Made by a program: the position numbers and the translations under genes
Shown: positions 1 through 5,644 of the stretch, piece by piece
How positions within the stretch are numbered: the first letter of the stretch is position 1
Layout: each line of letters starts with the position of its first letter
Origin: Thermoguttaceae bacterium
Lineage (GTDB): Bacteria > Planctomycetota > Planctomycetia > Pirellulales > Thermoguttaceae
DNA length: 9,531 bases
Direction of reading: 5' to 3'
NCBI GenBank assembly: GCA_024653385.1
Contig: JANLFZ010000215.1
Coordinates: 521-10,051 of the forward strand
The notes under the pieces: generated by a model
Database searches by the model: none
What the model saw: the letters and a program-made list of their open reading frames with translations, nothing else
What the model was told of the DNA's origin: nothing

Positions 1-86
1 CCGTAGGTCGTATTGCACCCGGTCGCCGCCAGCAGGCAGATCGCGCAGAAGCCAAGGACGGCAAGGGATACGGTTCGCTGGTTCAT
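1..86 (-). CDS. Lipoprotein, N-terminal fragment (runs off left edge)
   Basis: Reading the minus strand from an ATG at 86-84 gives 28 codons starting MNQRTVSLAVLGFCAICLLA and ending in ATGCNTTYG. This is a type II (lipoprotein) signal peptide: a short basic n-region (R4), a hydrophobic core at residues 6-21 and a lipobox-like A-T-G-C with the lipidated Cys at position 24. The -3 residue is Ala rather than the usual Leu, so the box is slightly degenerate. A good ribosome binding site (GAGGTG, 93-98 on the minus strand) lies six bases upstream and supports this start. The mature protein would be anchored to a membrane; its function is outside the window. A terminator separates it from the BON-domain gene upstream, so it probably has its own promoter in 99-240. 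Confidence 0.6.
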   Translation of the reverse strand, partial: MNQRTVSLAVLGFCAICLLAATGCNTTY

Positions 87-240
87 GAAAGGCACCTCGA
101 CGGATCGGTTCGCGACTGGTAAGCCGCCTCGTGCGTGTGTGGTCTCGAAGCCGAGAGTATTTATCGTGTGAACCTGCGCCGAACTTGCGGGTTTTTCCGC
201 AAATGCCGAAGATTCGGTTCCGGCAGACCGTACCCGCCAC

Positions 241-281
241 AACGAACAAAGCCCTCGTGCGGACCCGTTCCGCACGAGGGC
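241..281 (-). terminator. Intrinsic terminator after the BON-domain gene
   Basis: A perfect 12-bp inverted repeat, GCCCTCGTGCGG (251-262) and CCGCACGAGGGC (270-281), has a 7-base loop. In the minus direction it is followed by a T-rich tract (TTTGTTCGTT, 250-241). It starts 38 bases past the stop codon of the BON-domain gene. This is the only textbook Rho-independent terminator in the window. It has no matching U tract on the plus strand, so it acts leftward. Confidence 0.88.
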
Positions 282-318
282 TTCGGGAATTCCCCGACAA
301 GCGGGTGGTTTTATCTGT

Positions 319-1380
319 CTAGCGGTGGGGGCGGAACAGACCCGAGAACGGGCCCTTCGCCGTGCCGTCGTCGAAGTCGAGGAACCACCACCCGTCACTC
401 CACTCCAGCGTCACCTTGCGCCAGCCCAAGGGAACCTGCGGATAGGGGTAGAACGGGCCGATGTACGGCCAAGCAGCGGCCGAATGCTGTTTCGGATACG
501 TCAGAGCCGCGTAGTTCGGATAAGCCGAATAGCTTGGCCAAGCGCAGTTGGGCATGTTCGGCTGGTCAAACCGCATGGGACCGGCGCTCGAACCCATGGG
601 CAGCGGTCCGCCGGCAGGCGCCATCGGAAGCGGAGCGCCGCTGGCGCCCGGGGAATGGGCCGCCCCAGCGGGGATCGGCGCCGGAGGAACCGGAACCGGG
701 GCCGGGGTGGGCGCCGGCGCGGCCGGGGTGGGCTGGTTGTACGCCACCATCGTCGGCTGGACGTTGGGCAGCACTGCGGGCGACACGACCAGGGTGGGTT
801 GCGGCGCCACAGCCGGCTCACGATTCTGCCGAGGCGGCGCCAGGGTCGGCTCTTCGAGGCCGGTTCGGGCGATCGGCGACGGGGCGTTGCTGCCGACGGT
901 CACTGCCAACCGCTCGGCCCGCTGTGAAGGCACCGGGGCAGCCGGCGAAGCCGAAGCCTTTTCGGCGCCGACCATTCGATTGCTCTGAGCGCTCAGCATG
1001 TCGCGAAGGAAGGGTCGCGGCGTCTGCTCGGCCGCCAAAGCCCCTTGAACTGGTTGGAGAGGACGAACCGTCTCGGCCGGCTTGGCAGCCGCGTCGGCCT
1101 CTTGCCCGACGACCGTCAGGTTGTTGACGACCCGCGTGACCCCCGGGGTCTGGAACGCCAGTCGCAGGGCCGTGTTCATCTGCTCTTGACTGGTGACCTG
1201 TCCGCGGAGCCACGCGGTACCGTCTTGGAACTTCACTCCGATTTTGTATCCGTGCAACTGGCCGCTTTCCTTCAGGCTCGCGGCGATTTGCTCGGCGACC
1301 TCTTGGTTCCCGGCGTAGGTCCAGGCGGGTACCAGGGCGACCGCTGCGGCGACCAAAAAACCAACAAACAAACGTCGCAT
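319..1380 (-). CDS. Secreted BON-domain protein with planctomycete-type C-terminal region
   Basis: 353 aa, probably periplasmic. Residues 1-23 form a Sec signal peptide (MRRLF, hydrophobic stretch, cleavage after TYA). Residues about 25-91 form a BON domain (bacterial OsmY and nodulation fold, thought to bind lipid surfaces), with the typical YKIGVKFQDGTAWLRGQV strand pattern, a helix, then the GVTRVVNNLTV strand. Residues about 95-270 are a low-complexity Ala/Pro linker, including a PAPTPAPVPVPPAP run. Residues 275-353 are rich in Tyr, Trp and Pro (PYIGPFYPYPQVPLGWRKVT, then WSDGWWFLDF). I recall this block from Pirellulales BON proteins, which is an inference from memory. The start is set by AGGAGG at 1387-1392 (minus strand), six bases before the ATG, together with the signal peptide; a longer in-frame start at 1614 would bury it. 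The gene stands alone and ends in a strong terminator. Molecular role unknown. Confidence 0.88.
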   Translation of the reverse strand: MRRLFVGFLVAAAVALVPAWTYAGNQEVAEQIAASLKESGQLHGYKIGVKFQDGTAWLRGQVTSQEQMNTALRLAFQTPGVTRVVNNLTVVGQEADAAAKPAETVRPLQPVQGALAAEQTPRPFLRDMLSAQSNRMVGAEKASASPAAPVPSQRAERLAVTVGSNAPSPIARTGLEEPTLAPPRQNREPAVAPQPTLVVSPAVLPNVQPTMVAYNQPTPAAPAPTPAPVPVPPAPIPAGAAHSPGASGAPLPMAPAGGPLPMGSSAGPMRFDQPNMPNCAWPSYSAYPNYAALTYPKQHSAAAWPYIGPFYPYPQVPLGWRKVTLEWSDGWWFLDFDDGTAKGPFSGLFRPHR

Positions 1381-1878
1381 GCCATCCCTCCTGTCAGGAA
1401 CACCCCGGTGGTGGGGCACCGGAGAACGACGCGCTCTTCGCGCGCCTGCTTGCCCCGTCCCGCGCCCGGCTCGGCTGGCCGATGGCCCTGGACCTTGGGC
1501 ATTCTTGTGGTTGTCGTATAAGGATCCCAGCAATGCCGGACGAAAGGGAGAGGAGGGATTCGCCACGCGAAAACCGAACACGCCGGACTGTCGCGGTTGG
1601 CCCCCCTCGCGCAACTTCCGAATCCGATGCTTGCTGCCTGACTATACGTTTCGGTTCGGGATCGGGACGAAAGGTAGATTTTTTTCGATTTTGCGGGGGT
1701 TCGCGGTCCCGCCACGCACAACGGACGTAACGGATGCTTCGGAAATTCAATCGCGCCAAGCACTTCTGCGCCGCCAGCGACTCCCCATGGCGCACCGCGA
1801 CGATCCGCGATCCATCGGTGCGGATTGCAAAATCCGCGCAAAACTCATGCGATGAGAACTAGCCCAGAGAGTGGTCTG
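1381..1878. other. 498-bp non-coding gap: BON-gene leader and trailer of the small membrane gene
   Basis: I see no gene here. The open frames across it lack ribosome binding sites and recognisable sequence. Near the BON gene, CCGGTG (1405-1410) and CACCGG (1417-1422) can form a 6-bp stem in the leader, 13 bases upstream of the AGGAGG. A weak leftward promoter candidate lies around 1641-1686. The right end (1818-1889) carries several small hairpins following the membrane-protein gene. Confidence 0.6.
1641..1686 (-). promoter_or_regulatory. Weak candidate promoter for the BON-domain gene
   Basis: On the minus strand there is a TATAGT (1646-1641), close to the -10 consensus, and an A-tract (A7, 1685-1679) where an UP element would sit. 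The -35 position has no good match. Transcription would begin near 1634, giving a leader of about 250 bases that includes the 1405-1422 stem. The call rests on two partial signals only. Confidence 0.25.
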
Positions 1879-1889
1879 TTACCACACTC
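1818..1889 (-). other. Cluster of three small hairpins downstream of the membrane-protein gene
   Basis: Three inverted repeats lie within 72 bases. GCGGATT (1820-1826) pairs with AATCCGC (1831-1837) around a 4-base loop, and T1819-G1838 plus G1818-C1839 extend it. CTCAT (1844-1848) pairs with ATGAG (1852-1856). GAG-A-GTGGT (1867-1875) pairs with ACCAC-A-CTC (1881-1889) and overlaps the stop codon at 1879-1881. None has a U tract, so they are 3'-end or processing structures at best, not confirmed intrinsic terminators. Confidence 0.35.
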
Positions 1890-2157
1890 CGGCATGATCC
1901 GAGCGTTGGAAGTCGCAAGTAGCGACAAGCACCATGACCGAGAAGCTTGCCCCAGAGACCACCCAGTACGCCGGCGTCATCGCCAACGCGACGACGGTCG
2001 CCATGCCCGCCAAGCCCAACAAGGCGAGAAACAGACACCGGCACTTGCCTTCAAACCGCGAGCCCGTGCTGAGTCTGGTCCCCAGGGATGCGAAAAGGCC
2101 GAGTACTTGAACCGTTGCCAAGCCGGCCACCAGCAACGACCCAGAAGTGCTATCCAT
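1879..2157 (-). CDS. Small predicted inner-membrane protein, 92 aa, unknown function
   Basis: The frame starting MDSTSGSLLV encodes 92 residues with two clear hydrophobic segments (residues 7-25 and 42-61) and a likely third (64-81, YWVVSGASFSVMVLVATC). A short loop, GTRLSTGSRFEG, lies between the first two. Three Cys (39, 41, 81) are present but form no known metal motif. The ATG at 2157 has GGGGAG ten bases upstream (2168-2173, minus strand). An in-frame start at 2421 would add 88 low-complexity residues and is not believed. I have a vague memory of similar short membrane proteins in Pirellulales genomes but cannot name a family. The gene lies between a zinc-ribbon gene and the BON gene on the same strand, with gaps over 350 bp on both sides, so it is probably transcribed alone. 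It is real more likely than not, because the hydrophobic pattern and the ribosome binding site agree. Confidence 0.65.
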   Translation of the reverse strand: MDSTSGSLLVAGLATVQVLGLFASLGTRLSTGSRFEGKCRCLFLALLGLAGMATVVALAMTPAYWVVSGASFSVMVLVATCDFQRSDHAGVW

Positions 2158-2508
2158 GGGCGCAAGACTCCCCAAATCCGTTTGGGATGCAGGCCGTTCG
2201 ATCCCTGGCCATCCGACGGCGGCTGGCGGATCGTCCACCTGCTTTTTCCCTGGCAAGTCGCGGGACTTAAGGCCAGACTCCGTTTCCGGCCTGCCCAGCC
2301 CGGCCCGTAGCGACTGGCGTGCCAAACGGGCGCGAAATCGAAATACCGGACAGGCCGCGCGGGGAACCCAGGCAACCGCGGGATCTTGCGCGACCTGCGG
2401 CGTGCCGTCCCGCGGGCACACCAGCCGGGACGATTGTACCCGATCTACCGAGGTCTTGTAAAACCTACAATCGGTCCGTTCTTGGAAAGGCGGGCAAGCG
2501 AGGGAGTC
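2158..2508. other. 351-bp gap without a supported gene
   Basis: This lies upstream of the small membrane gene and downstream of the zinc-ribbon gene. Frames that cross it are Arg/Pro-rich and have no ribosome binding site. Apart from the bulged stem at 2447-2475, and a loose 8-bp inverted repeat (CCGCGGGA 2376-2383 / TCCCGCGG 2408-2415) with a 24-base loop, I see nothing. No convincing promoter for the membrane gene was found. Confidence 0.55.
2447..2475 (-). other. Bulged stem-loop after the zinc-ribbon gene
   Basis: ACCGA (2447-2451) pairs with TCGGT (2471-2475), and TTGTA (2456-2460) pairs with TACAA (2466-2470). A 4-base bulge (GGTC) lies on one side and the loop has 5 bases. It begins 33 bases past the stop codon of the zinc-ribbon gene and could mark the 3' end of the hslVU operon transcript. 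No U tract follows it in the leftward direction, so it is not a standard terminator. Confidence 0.35.
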
Positions 2509-2676
2509 CTACGACTTCTTCGTGGTCTTGGCAAAGGCCGCGGTGATCCGTTGGCGGGTTGCTTTGCTGCCGCACTTGGGGCACTTGATCGGCTTGTGGC
2601 GATCGTGCTCCTCGAAGGTCTGCTTCTCGACGAACTTCTCACCACACTGCGTGCATTCGAATTCGTAGTTGGGCAT
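2509..2676 (-). CDS. FmdB-family zinc-ribbon protein, 55 aa
   Basis: The protein MPNYEFECTQCGEKFVEKQ... has the FmdB pattern: an aromatic strand PNYEFEC, a first zinc knuckle C8-x2-C11 (CTQC), a second knuckle C32-x2-C35 (CPKCG), and a basic tail rich in Lys/Thr (ITAAFAKTTKKS). The four cysteines should bind one zinc. FmdB members are regulatory or hypothetical small proteins, so a precise role cannot be given. GAGGAGG at 2684-2690 (minus strand), seven bases upstream, fixes this ATG over one at 2703 in the same frame. The gap to the hslU stop codon is 23 bases on the same strand, so the gene is almost certainly the third member of the hslVU operon. Confidence 0.9.
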   Translation of the reverse strand: MPNYEFECTQCGEKFVEKQTFEEHDRHKPIKCPKCGSKATRQRITAAFAKTTKKS

Positions 2677-2699
2677 GGCATGGCCTCCTCGAAATGCCC

Positions 2700-4034
2700 T
2701 CACAGAATGAACTTGCTCAGGTCCTCATCCTGCGCTACGTTTTGAAGCCGCTGATTCACGTAGGCCGCGTTGATGACGACGCGGCCCATCTTCATGTCCG
2801 GGGCCTCGAAGCTGAGTTCCTCCAACAGGCGTTCCATGATGGTGTAAAGCCGCCTGGCGCCGATGTTCTGGGAGGTCTGGTTCACGTGGAAGGCATAGCT
2901 CGCCAGGCAGTCGATGGCATCGGGCTCGAAGACCACCTCGACCCCTTCGGTCCCGAGCAACGCCTGGTACTGCTTGACCAGCGCGTTCTTCGGTTCGGTC
3001 AAGATCCGGATGAAATCGTCCTTCGTCAACGCGCCCAGCTCGACCCGGATCGGAAACCGCCCCTGGAGTTCGGGCATCAGGTCGCTCGGTTTCGCGCGGT
3101 GGAATGCCCCGGCCGCGATGAACAGGATGTGGTCGGTCTTGACCCAGCCGTATCGGGTCTGCACGGTCGTCCCCTCGACGATCGGCAACAGATCGCGCTG
3201 CACGCCTTGGCGAGAGACATCGGGCCCGTGCGCCGTGTCGCTGGCCACGACCTTGTCGATCTCGTCGATAAAGATGATGCCCAGGTTCTGGGCCAGGTCG
3301 ATGGCCTGGGCGTTGACTTTCTCCTGGTTGATCAGGGCCTCGATCTCTTGTTCGAGAAGCACCTTGCGAGCCTCGGCGACGGTCAGATCGCGGCGGGCCG
3401 TGTGCTTGGGGAGGATCTTCTCGAACATCGCGTGAAGATCGATATCCATCTGCTCCAGCCCGACCCCGGTGAACATCACCGGGGCTGCCTTCTGCTCGAC
3501 GGTGATCTCGACGCGGCGGGTCTCCAATTCGCCGGCTTCGAGCATCGACCGAAACTTCTTGCGGGTCCGCTCGTACCGCTCGGCGGTATCCGCCTCCATG
3601 CCGGAGTCGACGACCGCGGGGCGCGGCACCAAGAGATCGAGCAGTCGCTCCTCGGCCCGGGCTCGGGCCTCGCACTCGACCCGCTCCTTCTCCTTCTCGC
3701 GCACCAGGCCGATCGCGTTCTCGACCAACTCGCGGACCATGCTCTCGACGTCGCGGCCGTAGTAACCGACCTCGGTGTACCGGGTGGCTTCGACCTTGAT
3801 GAACGGGGCGCCGGTCAGCCGGGCGAGGCGACGCGCGATCTCGGTCTTGCCTACCCCGGTCGGGCCGATCATCATGATGTTCTTGGGCGCCACCTCCAAG
3901 CGCATTTCCTCGGGGAGTCGCTGCCGCCGCCAACGGTTGCGGATGGCCACGGCCACGGCCTTTTTCGCCGCATCCTGGCCCACGATGTGCCGATCGAGTT
4001 CCGCGACGATCTCCCGAGGGGTCAGTTCTGCCAC
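2700..4034 (-). CDS. hslU: HslU (ClpY), ATPase subunit of the HslUV protease
   Basis: 444 aa (E. coli HslU has 443). It is the AAA+ unfoldase that feeds proteins to HslV in the cytoplasm. Visible in order: the N-terminal TPREIVAELDRHIVGQDAAK; Walker A GPTGVGKT (57-64); the pore loop G90-Y91-Y92-G93; a charged coiled-coil-like insertion (I) domain at about 110-243; Walker B IIFIDEID (253-260); the sensor/arginine region around NIGARRLYTIMERLLEELSF; and the C-terminal tail EDLSKFIL, which in this family inserts into HslV. The start is a GTG at 4034-4032. It matches the family N-terminus and has GGAGGA six bases upstream; longer in-frame starts only read hslV in the wrong frame. The gene overlaps the end of hslV by 13 bases, implying coupled translation. 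Unusual point: the second variable pore residue is Tyr, where E. coli has Val (GYVG). Confidence 0.97.
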   Translation of the reverse strand: MAELTPREIVAELDRHIVGQDAAKKAVAVAIRNRWRRQRLPEEMRLEVAPKNIMMIGPTGVGKTEIARRLARLTGAPFIKVEATRYTEVGYYGRDVESMVRELVENAIGLVREKEKERVECEARARAEERLLDLLVPRPAVVDSGMEADTAERYERTRKKFRSMLEAGELETRRVEITVEQKAAPVMFTGVGLEQMDIDLHAMFEKILPKHTARRDLTVAEARKVLLEQEIEALINQEKVNAQAIDLAQNLGIIFIDEIDKVVASDTAHGPDVSRQGVQRDLLPIVEGTTVQTRYGWVKTDHILFIAAGAFHRAKPSDLMPELQGRFPIRVELGALTKDDFIRILTEPKNALVKQYQALLGTEGVEVVFEPDAIDCLASYAFHVNQTSQNIGARRLYTIMERLLEELSFEAPDMKMGRVVINAAYVNQRLQNVAQDEDLSKFIL

Positions 4035-4564
4035 TCCAATTCCTCCACGAGGATGTGCGTGTTGGTGTACACGTCGATGCCCGCCGCGATTTCCAGCGCG
4101 GTGCGGACGATCTCCGGCGCCGTCAGCTCCGAATGGGCCACCAACGCCCGGGCCGCCGCCACCGCGTAGTTGCCCCCGGAACCGATGCCCAGAATGCCGT
4201 CGGTGGGCTGCACCACATCGCCGTTTCCGGTGACCAGGAGGGTGTGCCGGGCATCGACCACGGCCATCATGGCCTCCAAGCGGCGCAACACGCGGTCGGT
4301 GCGCCATTCCTTGGCCAACTCCGTGGCCGCCCGGGGCACGTTCTGCGGAAAATCCTTGAGTTTCGCCTCGAACCGTTCCAACAGCGCGAAGGCGTCGGCC
4401 GTGGAACCCGCGAACCCGGTAATGACCCTGCCGTCCATGATCCGGCGGATCTTCACGGCATCGGCCTTCATGATCGAGTTGCCGACGGTCACCTGACCGT
4501 CCCCCCCCATGGCGACGATCCCCTTGTGCCGCACGGTCAGTATCGTCGTCGAATGGGTTTTCAT
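4022..4564 (-). CDS. hslV: HslV (ClpQ), peptidase subunit of the HslUV protease
   Basis: 180 aa (E. coli HslV has 176). It is the proteasome-like threonine peptidase that forms the double-ring core capped by HslU. The sequence MKTHSTTILTVRHKG aligns with the mature family start TTI-x-VR, so five residues (MKTHS) would be removed to expose Thr6 as the nucleophile. Other matches are GDGQVT (about 22-27), KADAVKIRRI, AGSTADAF, ELAKEWRTDR, LLVTGNGDVVQP, GIGSGGNYA and the C-terminal IDVYTNTHILVEEL. The ATG at 4564 is chosen because upstream codons in frame have no family similarity and GGGAG (4575-4579, minus strand) lies ten bases before it. It is the first gene of the hslV-hslU-zinc-ribbon operon. 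A stem-loop sits just upstream in the leader (4581-4620). Confidence 0.97.
   Translation of the reverse strand: MKTHSTTILTVRHKGIVAMGGDGQVTVGNSIMKADAVKIRRIMDGRVITGFAGSTADAFALLERFEAKLKDFPQNVPRAATELAKEWRTDRVLRRLEAMMAVVDARHTLLVTGNGDVVQPTDGILGIGSGGNYAVAAARALVAHSELTAPEIVRTALEIAAGIDVYTNTHILVEELEWQN
4041..4046 (-). promoter_or_regulatory. Ribosome binding site that sets the GTG start of hslU
   Basis: GGAGGA on the minus strand, inside the last codons of hslV, lies six bases before GTG 4034-4032. With the 13-base hslV/hslU overlap it supports translational coupling of the two subunits. Confidence 0.8.
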
Positions 4565-4580
4565 CCGTTGACTTCTCCCG

Positions 4581-4620
4581 GCGGATGGAACTCCCAGACC
4601 TGTCTGGGTTCCCATTCCGC
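4581..4620 (-). promoter_or_regulatory. Three-part stem-loop in the hslVU leader
   Basis: From the centre out: CCCAGAC (4593-4599) pairs with GTCTGGG (4602-4608) across only CT in DNA; GGAA (4587-4590) pairs with TTCC (4609-4612), leaving a CT bulge; GCGGA (4581-4585) pairs with TCCGC (4616-4620) around a small internal loop. That is 16 base pairs in 40 bases. In RNA the tip must open by one or two pairs to make a loop. It ends one base upstream of the hslV ribosome binding site (4575-4579). As DNA, the central 16 bases are also a near-perfect operator-like palindrome. Confidence 0.6.
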
Positions 4621-4627
4621 TTCCACT

Positions 4628-4642
4628 GCGCATTCTATGCGC
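4628..4642 (-). promoter_or_regulatory. Palindrome overlapping a candidate hslVU -10 box
   Basis: GCGCAT-TCT-ATGCGC is a 6-3-6 inverted repeat. On the minus strand its middle reads TAGAAT (4637-4632), one change from TATAAT. Transcription would start near 4625, giving a leader of about 60 bases that opens with the stem-loop at 4620-4581. No good -35 match is present 16-18 bases upstream, so either an activator or another sigma factor would be needed, or the call is wrong. Confidence 0.4.
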
Positions 4643-4746
4643 CTCGGCCGGAACACAGACGACCACGCCCTCAATATGGCGGAACTTCCCACGGAATGCC
4701 AGGGGGAGGCCATGCCGGGCCGCGGCGTGTCGGCACCTCGGCCCCC

Positions 4747-4775
4747 TTGGACGGACGCCGGGCTTGCGGTATACA
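4747..4775 (+). promoter_or_regulatory. Candidate promoter of the dehydrogenase gene series
   Basis: TTGGAC (4747-4752) and TATACA (4770-4775) are separated by 17 bases, the ideal spacing. The -10 matches four of six consensus positions; the -35 keeps TTG. The expected start point is near 4782, leaving a leader of about 40 bases before the ATG at 4822. Confidence 0.45.
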
Positions 4776-4791
4776 AGCCGATGACGTCGGC
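4761..4791 (+). promoter_or_regulatory. Two overlapping operator-like dyads at the dehydrogenase promoter
   Basis: GGCTTG (4761-4766) and CAAGCC (4774-4779) form a perfect 6-7-6 dyad around the candidate -10. GCCGA (4777-4781) and TCGGC (4787-4791) form a second dyad, with TGACG between, over the expected transcription start. They share GCC at 4777-4779. A repressor bound at either would block the promoter. No regulator gene is in the window, so the binding protein is unknown. Confidence 0.4.
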
Positions 4792-4821
4792 GTTGGATCG
4801 AGCTTCCCACAAAGGTATCCG

Positions 4822-5604
4822 ATGGACCTCAATCTCAGGGATAAGGTGGCACTGGTGACGGGTGGGTCGCGGGGGCTCGGCCGGGCGATCTGCCTGGGAC
4901 TCGCTGCCGAGGGGGCCAGGGTCGCCATCCATTACTACCGCGATCTCGACCAAGGCATCGACCTGGTCGCCGAAGCGGCCGAACTGGCCAAGGTCCTCCG
5001 CGCGGGCCACGGCGTGGCCACCACCGCCGTGCCCGGCAACGTCGCCAAAGCCGACGACGTGCGCGAGATGTTCCGCCAGACCGAGGCCGCGCTCGGGCCG
5101 ATCGACATCCTGGTGAACAACGCGGGCATCTGGCCGACGGCCTACGTGCGCGAGATGACCGAGGACCAATGGAACGCGACGATCGCCGTGAACCTCACCG
5201 GCCCGTTCCTCACCTGCCGCGAGGCCGTGCGCCGCTGGCTCGACGCGGGCCGCAAGGGGCGAATCGTCAACATCACCTCGCAGGCGGCGTTCCACGGCTC
5301 GACCACCGGGCACGCCCACTACGCCGCCTCGAAGGCCGGCCTGGTCACGTTCAGCATCTCGCTCGCCCGGGAAGTCGCGTCCCAGGGCATTTACGTCAAC
5401 TGCGTGGCCCCGGGCATGATGACCACCGAGATGGCCCGCGAGGCGCTGGAAAAAGGCCAAGAGGAATACCTCAAACGCATCCCCTTGCGGCGCATCGCCG
5501 ACCCGGCCGAGGTCGCCTGCGCGGTCGTGTTTCTGGCGTCGGATCGGGCCAGCTACATCACCGGGGCCACGATCGATGTCACCGGGGGCATGCTCATGCG
5601 ATGA
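4822..5604 (+). CDS. Short-chain dehydrogenase/reductase, FabG-like
   Basis: 260 aa, a classical SDR with a Rossmann fold, using NAD(P)(H). The cofactor motif TGGSRGLG is at 13-20, NNAG at 99-102, and the catalytic set is N124, S153 (NITS), Y167 and K171 (YAASK). The substrate-side PG motif follows in NCVAPGMMTTEMA, and the C-terminal FLASDRASYITGATIDVTGG is typical. The usual length is 245-265 aa. The ATG at 4822 is preceded by AAGG six bases upstream and starts the family-like MDLNLRDKVALVTGG; an in-frame upstream extension is not conserved. It is the first gene of the rightward series, 40 bp ahead of the aldolase gene and probably co-transcribed with it. FabG-like SDRs range from 3-oxoacyl-ACP reductase to sugar dehydrogenases. 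With an aldolase next door and no fatty-acid gene nearby, a sugar or polyol dehydrogenase is the better guess. Confidence 0.92.
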   Translation: MDLNLRDKVALVTGGSRGLGRAICLGLAAEGARVAIHYYRDLDQGIDLVAEAAELAKVLRAGHGVATTAVPGNVAKADDVREMFRQTEAALGPIDILVNNAGIWPTAYVREMTEDQWNATIAVNLTGPFLTCREAVRRWLDAGRKGRIVNITSQAAFHGSTTGHAHYAASKAGLVTFSISLAREVASQGIYVNCVAPGMMTTEMAREALEKGQEEYLKRIPLRRIADPAEVACAVVFLASDRASYITGATIDVTGGMLMR

Positions 5605-5644
5605 CCCCGCTTGGGGCACTTGCGCCACACCAACCGAGGAGACC

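Noticed and set aside
139..217. Promoter or operator for the lipoprotein (AT-rich ATAAATAC on the minus strand; CCGAA-GA-TTCGG at 206-217; TTGCGG/CCGCAA stem at 185-202)
   Set aside because: No -35 match at a sensible distance, and the dyads are short; noted but not supportable as features.
135..1127. Long open frame on the plus strand (330 codons)
   Set aside because: Arg/Pro/Ser-rich, no ribosome binding site, and entirely opposite the BON gene, which has a signal peptide, a BON domain and a terminator.
1649..1685. TTTCG/CGAAA stem followed by a T7 run, read as a plus-strand terminator
   Set aside because: Only 5 bp with a 14-base loop, 6 bases between stem and T run, and no plus-strand gene upstream.
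2376..2415. CCGCGGGA / TCCCGCGG inverted repeat
   Set aside because: The 24-base loop, the GC-rich surroundings and the lack of a U tract make it weak; no gene boundary fits it.
2694..4169. Plus-strand open frame of 491 codons
   Set aside because: It is the antisense shadow of hslU created by the GC-rich third codon positions; there is no recognisable domain.
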